This document shows, piece after piece, positions 14,132-18,230 of a DNA stretch of 18,230 bases. How positions within the stretch are numbered: the stretch's first letter is position 1; each line of letters opens with the position of its first letter. Origin of the DNA: Phycisphaerales bacterium. Its GTDB lineage: Bacteria > Planctomycetota > Phycisphaerae > UBA1845 > Fen-1342. The stretch covers positions 1 through 18,230 of the forward strand of contig JALHJL010000069.1 of NCBI GenBank assembly GCA_022839625.1, written 5' to 3'. Under the pieces are notes generated by a model. That model had not been told where the DNA came from, did not search any database, and worked only from the letters and a program-made list of their open reading frames with translations. The position numbers and the translations under genes are program-made.

Positions 14132-16201
14132 TCATCCGCCGACGAGCAGCGCCACAAACGGATTGATGTCGCCGAAATCGACGTTCCCATCACCGTTGAT
14201 GTCGCCGTTCAGCCGCGGACAGTGCGGGTAAGCGGTCTGCCAGGTGGCCGGGTTGGTCAATATCAACACGAACGGATTGATGTCGCCGAAGTTGACGACG
14301 CCGTCCCCGTTCAGGTCGCCCGGCTCCAGCAGCCGCAGGTGAACGTCGTCGTAGTAGACCGGACTCGACCCGTTCGCATACAGGTCCAAAGCGCCGATGT
14401 TCAGCGCCCCGCCGCCGCCGCCAAAGACGCCGGCCGTCCACGAGGCGGCGGAGCCAAGTTGCACCCCGTCGTAGTAGACGCGGTAGAGATCGGCGTTCAG
14501 GTCGATCAGCACCTCGATCCTGGCCCAGCGCCCAGTGACGAGCGGCGCGGCCGTCGGACTCGGGCCGTCCCGAATGAACGACTGCGTCAGCGAGTCGGCG
14601 TGAAGCTGCACGGACCAGTGATACGGACCGCCGTCGTTGTACGTGTTGAGCAGGATGAAGTACGAGCCGCAGTTGTCGGACGGATCGCAGCCCGACTGGA
14701 AATCGCTCGGCACATACTGCCACGCGGTGAATGCGAAACGGCCCCAGTCGAAATCGCTGAGCGGCTGGACCAGGTCGGTCCCGTCGGCCACCTCCAGAGC
14801 CTGAAACGCGCTGCCGGCCTCAACGTCCGTGACCAGCCCGTCGAGGGTCGGGTCATTGTCCCAGCCTTTCCAGCCGTACACGCCGTGCAGCCCATCCCCC
14901 ACGTCGTAGATGTCGAATCCGTCGTACCAGAAGTCGGTCCACCACGTGCTGCCCGACATGACGACGTTGTCGATCGCGACGGGTTCGCTCCGGCCGGCGG
15001 CCGTGCTCATGTACCAGCTCAGTTGCTGCCAGGCCGGCGGCGGGACGACATCGAAGGTCAGATAAGCCCGCTGCCAACCGTTCTCCAGCTCCTCCACTTC
15101 CACGAGGTAGTTCACGACCTCGCACTCCGGGGGCATGATCGGCTCCCACATCAGCATGCCGTCGCCCGTGTAGAAGTCGAACTGGTACGCGCAGTATTCC
15201 ACGCCCTGCGGCTCAGGCTGGTCGTCGCGCCGCACGGACAGAAACCCTTCGGCCGCAACGCCGCCCGGCAGCCCCCAGACCCCCTGGTGGTCCGTAACAC
15301 CCGGCAGCCACATCGGCGGGAAACTGCCGCCGAGGGTCCAGAGCGTCTCCTCGTACCAGCTCGGCAAGACGGAGTAGTCCGACTCCGGCGGCCACTGCGG
15401 AACCCGGAAGTGTTCGTAGTGCGACTGGCTCTTATCCTTCTGCTGGGGCGGGGCGTTCGGCTTCTGCGGCGGCTTGTCTTTCGGCGTGCACTCCGTCGTG
15501 ATCTTGACGTTGTCGATCGCGATGAAGTCGTCGGCGTGGCTGCCGGTCTTCAGAGTGATCCTGATCTTCTCTTTCTTCGGTTGCGGCTTGATCTCGATTA
15601 CCCAGGTCCAGGTCTGTGGTCCGTTGGGGTCGTTCGGATCGGCGGGGGTAACGGTGGGCGCACCGACCGGCTGGTGGGGCGGAGGCTTCCTCATGCTGCC
15701 GCTGGGCAAGACGCCCTCGCCCGCCGCGCCGGGTTGGTTGCGCGCGCGGTCGTTCGTGCGGATGTCCGCGCTGATCGTGATCTTCTTCTTCTGGCCCTTG
15801 TCGTCGGTGTTGTTGACCAGGAACCACAGATCGGCTTGCTTGTTGGGGCCAAACACACCCCACTCACCGTCGTTCGGATCGTTGGGGTCCCAATTGTGGA
15901 TGAGCGGCCCCACCTTCTGGCCCTCAGGAGGCTTGACCTGCGGCGGAATCTCGTTCGGGTCCGCCGGCCCCGGAAACACGGGGGTGTCGAACTTGTATCC
16001 CACCTTCACGATGTTGGGAGGGGGCGGCGGGGGCGGGTCATTGGGGTCACGCACGCCATCCGCCCGGGCGGAAACAGCGGCCGCGAGTCCCAGTGCTCCC
16101 GCGAGCAATAGCCCCAACGCTCGCAGGCTGCAAATCCGCGACACCGGCCTGGTTCTCCGCAGGTCGGCTCGCAAGGCTCGGTGTTCGATTCCTGGTGTCA
16201 T
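14132..16201 (-). CDS. secreted low-complexity protein with C-terminal dockerin type I repeats
   Basis: This 689-residue protein begins with a long Sec signal peptide (hydrophobic LGLLLAGALGLAAAV, cleavage after ARA at residue 47). Then come a proline stretch, DPNDPND and PADPNDPN runs and a Lys/Gln/Pro-rich region (about 48-265). Two beta-rich segments follow, each containing a VAIDNV/FIAIDNV strand, and a LamG-like region (about 490-630) with FAFTAWQYVPSDFQSG and RWARIEVLIDLNADLYRVYYDGVQLG. Two dockerin repeats close it: GDLNGDGVVNFGDINPFV (complement of 14249-14320) and GDINGDGNVDFGDINPFV (14135-14206), each with a Ca-binding D-x-N-x-D-G loop. The ATG is preceded by AAGGAG (GGAG at 16209-16212). 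It is probably a cell-surface or extracellular glycan-binding or structural protein. The binding partner of its dockerin is not in the window. Confidence 0.9.
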   Translation of the reverse strand: MTPGIEHRALRADLRRTRPVSRICSLRALGLLLAGALGLAAAVSARADGVRDPNDPPPPPPPNIVKVGYKFDTPVFPGPADPNEIPPQVKPPEGQKVGPLIHNWDPNDPNDGEWGVFGPNKQADLWFLVNNTDDKGQKKKITISADIRTNDRARNQPGAAGEGVLPSGSMRKPPPHQPVGAPTVTPADPNDPNGPQTWTWVIEIKPQPKKEKIRITLKTGSHADDFIAIDNVKITTECTPKDKPPQKPNAPPQQKDKSQSHYEHFRVPQWPPESDYSVLPSWYEETLWTLGGSFPPMWLPGVTDHQGVWGLPGGVAAEGFLSVRRDDQPEPQGVEYCAYQFDFYTGDGMLMWEPIMPPECEVVNYLVEVEELENGWQRAYLTFDVVPPPAWQQLSWYMSTAAGRSEPVAIDNVVMSGSTWWTDFWYDGFDIYDVGDGLHGVYGWKGWDNDPTLDGLVTDVEAGSAFQALEVADGTDLVQPLSDFDWGRFAFTAWQYVPSDFQSGCDPSDNCGSYFILLNTYNDGGPYHWSVQLHADSLTQSFIRDGPSPTAAPLVTGRWARIEVLIDLNADLYRVYYDGVQLGSAASWTAGVFGGGGGALNIGALDLYANGSSPVYYDDVHLRLLEPGDLNGDGVVNFGDINPFVLILTNPATWQTAYPHCPRLNGDINGDGNVDFGDINPFVALLVGG

Positions 16202-16341
16202 GACGGCTCTCCTTCGAATCGCGCGTTGGTCTCCGTTGTCGTATCGGGCCGTTTCATTACCTAGATCAGCCGGTTAGCGATAATCCGATTGATCTACCAC
16301 TAGATAGACGAAAAACGGGGACTTTTAACACGAAGAGCAGA
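16202..16341. promoter_or_regulatory. divergent, AT-rich control region with inverted repeats
   Basis: This 140-base gap separates the minus-strand dockerin gene from the plus-strand HYExAFE gene and is more AT-rich than its surroundings. TAGATCA (16262-16268) and TGATCTA (16290-16296) form an exact 7-bp inverted repeat with 21 bases between. CGATAATC (16278-16285), inside that spacer, is repeated inverted as GATTATCG at 16351-16358, just inside the HYExAFE reading frame. This could be an operator pair overlapping both promoters. No convincing full sigma70 promoter could be assigned. Confidence 0.4.
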
Positions 16342-16923
16342 ATGTCACCCGATTATCGGTTTGGCGGCGTTCGGCAGGCGGTGGTACCATGCGGGGCGGA
16401 GCAGGCCCGGGACCAAGGCTTGAAGGCGCACATCGATTACGAGGTCGCGTTTGAGGACTACCTTCAGCAGCGGCAGACCCCCTATGTCGCGGTCGACGAA
16501 GTCAAACGGGCGGCCTTCCGCGACGCCAAGCTGAAGAGCTTCGACTTCATCGTCTATTCCGCGACCAGGACGAACTGGCTGGTGGACATCAAGGGTCGGC
16601 GCTGGGTCGCCCGGCGTGGCAGCGGCCGGCCGGCCTGGGAAAACTGGGCTACCCAGGCAGACCTGGATGGCCTGCGGCAGTGGCAGGAGGTTTTCGGCTC
16701 CGGCTTCGCCGCCCTGCTCGTATTCGCGTATCGGCTCGACGCGGGCGGCACGCCGCCTGACGAGGTCGTCCATGAGTTCCGGGCGGCGCGCTACGTGTTC
16801 GCCGGCATCCCGCTGGACGACTACGAGACGAGTGCCCGCCTGCGCAGCCCGAAGTGGGGGACCGTCAATCTGCCGGTGCGCGAGTTCGCCAGGTATGTGC
16901 GCCCGATCTCCGATTGGCTCTGA
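16342..16923 (+). CDS. HYExAFE family protein, PD-(D/E)xK nuclease-like
   Basis: This 193-residue soluble protein matches my memory of the planctomycete HYExAFE family: HIDYEVAFEDYL at residues 30-41 is the defining helix (here DYEVAFE, with E34 and E38). It is followed by YVAVDEVKRA, LKSFDFIVYS and NWLVDIKGRRW, and the family's ENWATQADLDGLRQWQEVFG segment. The residues E34, D68, D82 and K84, with D82-I-K84 on a predicted strand, have the order of a PD-(D/E)xK nuclease core, so a DNA- or RNA-cleaving role is possible. The family has no established function that I know of. Only a weak ribosome site precedes ATG 16342; GTG 16381 is an alternative start that keeps the whole core. Confidence 0.82.
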   Translation: MSPDYRFGGVRQAVVPCGAEQARDQGLKAHIDYEVAFEDYLQQRQTPYVAVDEVKRAAFRDAKLKSFDFIVYSATRTNWLVDIKGRRWVARRGSGRPAWENWATQADLDGLRQWQEVFGSGFAALLVFAYRLDAGGTPPDEVVHEFRAARYVFAGIPLDDYETSARLRSPKWGTVNLPVREFARYVRPISDWL

Positions 16924-16970
16924 GCACGGGCAATTCTCACCAGCGCGCGGGGCAAACGTGGCGGGCGTGC

Positions 16971-16976
16971 TACGAT
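16971..16976 (+). promoter_or_regulatory. -10 box (TACGAT) of a probable leaderless EamA transcript
   Basis: TACGAT ends 6 bases before ATG 16983 and no purine-rich ribosome site is present in between. The expected transcription start would coincide with the start codon. No -35 match is evident at 16-18 bp. Confidence 0.4.
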
Positions 16977-16982
16977 CTCTCC

Positions 16983-18014
16983 ATGAATGACCGCTGTCCG
17001 CGGACGGATGCCAGGGAACTGGAGACCGTGTCCGAGCACCTGACCAAAAGCCCGGTTACCTGCACCACGCCCGCTGACCGGCTGAGCGGGCTCTCGGCGT
17101 CCAGAAGGCCGGTGTTTTCAATCAAGGGGCTTTTCGCGGTCGTCGTCTGGGGGGCATCATTCGCGGCCACACGGGTCGCGCTGCATACGCTCGATCCGTT
17201 CGGCCTGGTCGCAGTCCGGCTTTGGATGGGGGTGCTGGTGCTCTCGCTCGTGAGCGTGCTGCGCCGCCGGCCGCTGTTGCCCATCCGCGACGACCGGCCG
17301 TTGGGCGTCGTGCTCGGTATGGTGCTGGCGGTGCACCTTCTTATTCAGGCGTATGGGCTGCGGTACACGTCGGCGATCAACACCGGCTGGATCATTGGGT
17401 TCATCCCGGTCACGATTGCGGTCGGGGCCTACTTGCTGCGCCAGCAGCGGCTGAATCGGGTCGGGTGGTCCGGCGTGGGGGTCGGCACCGGCGGGGTCCT
17501 GTTGGTGACCATGGTGGCACCGCCGGATTTCAAGCAGGCCCATTTCGGCGACCTGCTCCAGGTCGGATCGTGCTTGACGTGGGCGGTCTACACGCTGGCC
17601 GCGGCCGGCCCGAATGCCCGCAGCGGCGTCCTGCGCGTCACGACGTTCGGCATGGCGGTAGCGGCGGCGATCGCCACGCTGGCGGCGTTCGTGACCAGCG
17701 CGCTGAGCGGACCGGTCACGACCCGCAGCCTGGTTGCCATCGGATTCCTGGGCGTGATTTGCAGCGGCGCGGCCTACTACCTGTGGTTTGCCGCCGTGAT
17801 GGAACACGGCCCCGCGCGCACCGGCGCCCTGTTGTACATCGAGCCCTTCGTGGCCCTCGCCACCGGCGCCGCGCTTCTGGGGGAACACGTTACGCCGAAC
17901 GCGTTGGCCGGTGGGCTCCTCGTCCTGCTGGGTGTGTGGTTGGTATCGCGGGGTGAGGCTTCCGTCACCCCCGTGCCGCCCGTCGCGGCGCCGACGAATT
18001 GCGGATCGCGCTGA
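16983..18014 (+). CDS. EamA/DMT family inner-membrane transporter
   Basis: This 343-residue protein of the drug/metabolite transporter superfamily probably exports a small metabolite or amino acid across the inner membrane. After a soluble N-terminus of about 45 residues come two EamA repeats of about five helices each. The first opens with GLFAVVVWGASFAATRVAL, and the second begins around GDLLQVGSCLTWAVYTLAA. The closing helices are FLGVICSGAAYYLWFAAVM, GALLYIEPFVALATGAALLG and LAGGLLVLLGVWLV. ATG 16983 is chosen from the TACGAT box and because the upstream part of the frame overlaps the HYExAFE gene end and has no transporter content. It follows that gene by 59 bases on the same strand. The substrate cannot be inferred. 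Confidence 0.92.
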   Translation: MNDRCPRTDARELETVSEHLTKSPVTCTTPADRLSGLSASRRPVFSIKGLFAVVVWGASFAATRVALHTLDPFGLVAVRLWMGVLVLSLVSVLRRRPLLPIRDDRPLGVVLGMVLAVHLLIQAYGLRYTSAINTGWIIGFIPVTIAVGAYLLRQQRLNRVGWSGVGVGTGGVLLVTMVAPPDFKQAHFGDLLQVGSCLTWAVYTLAAAGPNARSGVLRVTTFGMAVAAAIATLAAFVTSALSGPVTTRSLVAIGFLGVICSGAAYYLWFAAVMEHGPARTGALLYIEPFVALATGAALLGEHVTPNALAGGLLVLLGVWLVSRGEASVTPVPPVAAPTNCGSR

Positions 18015-18044
18015 ATCACGCTGCGCGATTCGGCGGGAGAAATG

Positions 18045-18092
18045 CCGGCACGCCGGGAGCCATACTCGCGACGTGCCGGATGGTTTCTTCTT
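18045..18092 (+). terminator. possible terminator after the EamA gene
   Basis: CCGGCACG (18045-18052) pairs exactly with CGTGCCGG (18072-18079) across a 19-base loop. The stem is followed by TGGTTTCTTCTTC. It lies 30 bases after the EamA stop. The loop is long and the T-run is interrupted, so strength is uncertain. Confidence 0.4.
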
Positions 18093-18230
18093 CACTGGGC
18101 ACTGCGTTCCGGGCCGTGCTCGTACGCACTCACCCCGGATTATTCACCAGCTTCATGAGTTTTGGTGCAAACCTGGGCCGTTCCGCTGCGTAAAAAGGGC
18201 GTGCAGACACGCGTGACCCACGGAACGGGA
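18093..18230. other. right-edge non-coding sequence
   Basis: No gene is supported here. The segment around 18134-18172 is locally AT-richer and contains CACCA (18145-18149) and TGGTG (18162-18166) as an inverted pair around CTTCATGAG. It vaguely resembles the ends of some insertion sequences, but no transposase codes within the window. A small hairpin (GCGTG/CACGC) lies near 18198-18212. Confidence 0.3.

Noticed and set aside
14054..16111. 685-codon plus-strand frame opposite the dockerin gene
   Set aside because: The minus-strand reading has a signal peptide, Ca-binding repeats, a ribosome site and a terminator. The plus reading is Val/Arg/Asp-rich and has none of these.

Overview
The window looks like a chromosomal segment of a high-GC member of the Planctomycetota, probably Phycisphaerae-like. 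Two things point there. One is a secreted protein ending in two EF-hand-like dockerin repeats (GDLNGDG...NFGDINPFV type), which are frequent in that phylum. The other is a small protein of the planctomycete-enriched HYExAFE family. This placement is inference from gene content, since there is no rRNA in the window. No tRNA, CRISPR array, phage module or complete transposon is visible.

Layout. (1) 1-2585: a zinc-less MDR quinone-oxidoreductase/alcohol-dehydrogenase-like gene (minus) diverges from a class I ketol-acid reductoisomerase (ilvC, plus). The reductoisomerase keeps every catalytic residue but departs from the family at several other conserved positions. (2) 2766-4931: a soluble hybrid sensor kinase, PAS-PAS-HisKA-HATPase-REC, with a cysteine-rich first PAS domain. 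(3) 5005-7031: a probable sigma70 promoter followed by a two-gene unit, an SCP2-type thiolase-like protein and a DUF35 (Zn-ribbon/OB-fold) partner. The thiolase-like protein has glycine where thiolases carry the nucleophilic cysteine, so the pair resembles the Ltp2-ChsH2 type of thiolase-fold aldolase more than a true thiolase. Between the two genes lies an inverted array of 7-bp repeats. (4) 7167-10352: a large exported heparinase II/III-like polysaccharide lyase whose N-terminal coding stretch contains a methyltransferase-like fragment and a small repeat. (5) 10484-13993: mfd, the transcription-repair coupling factor, whose N-terminal half carries three in-frame repeat-like or palindromic insertions in non-conserved linkers. 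(6) 14061-16201: a secreted low-complexity/dockerin protein on the minus strand, convergent with mfd and separated from it by a strong hairpin terminator. (7) 16342-18014: a HYExAFE protein with a PD-(D/E)xK nuclease-like motif, then an EamA/DMT transporter. The final ~200 bases hold a probable terminator and no gene.

The genes do not form a single pathway. The only tight functional unit is the thiolase-like/DUF35 pair. The most unusual signals are that Cys-less pair, the heptad repeat inside its operon, and the palindromic elements inside the mfd reading frame. mfd and the EamA gene each have a TANNNT box 6-7 bases before the start codon and no Shine-Dalgarno sequence, which suggests leaderless mRNAs alongside genes with strong Shine-Dalgarno sites.
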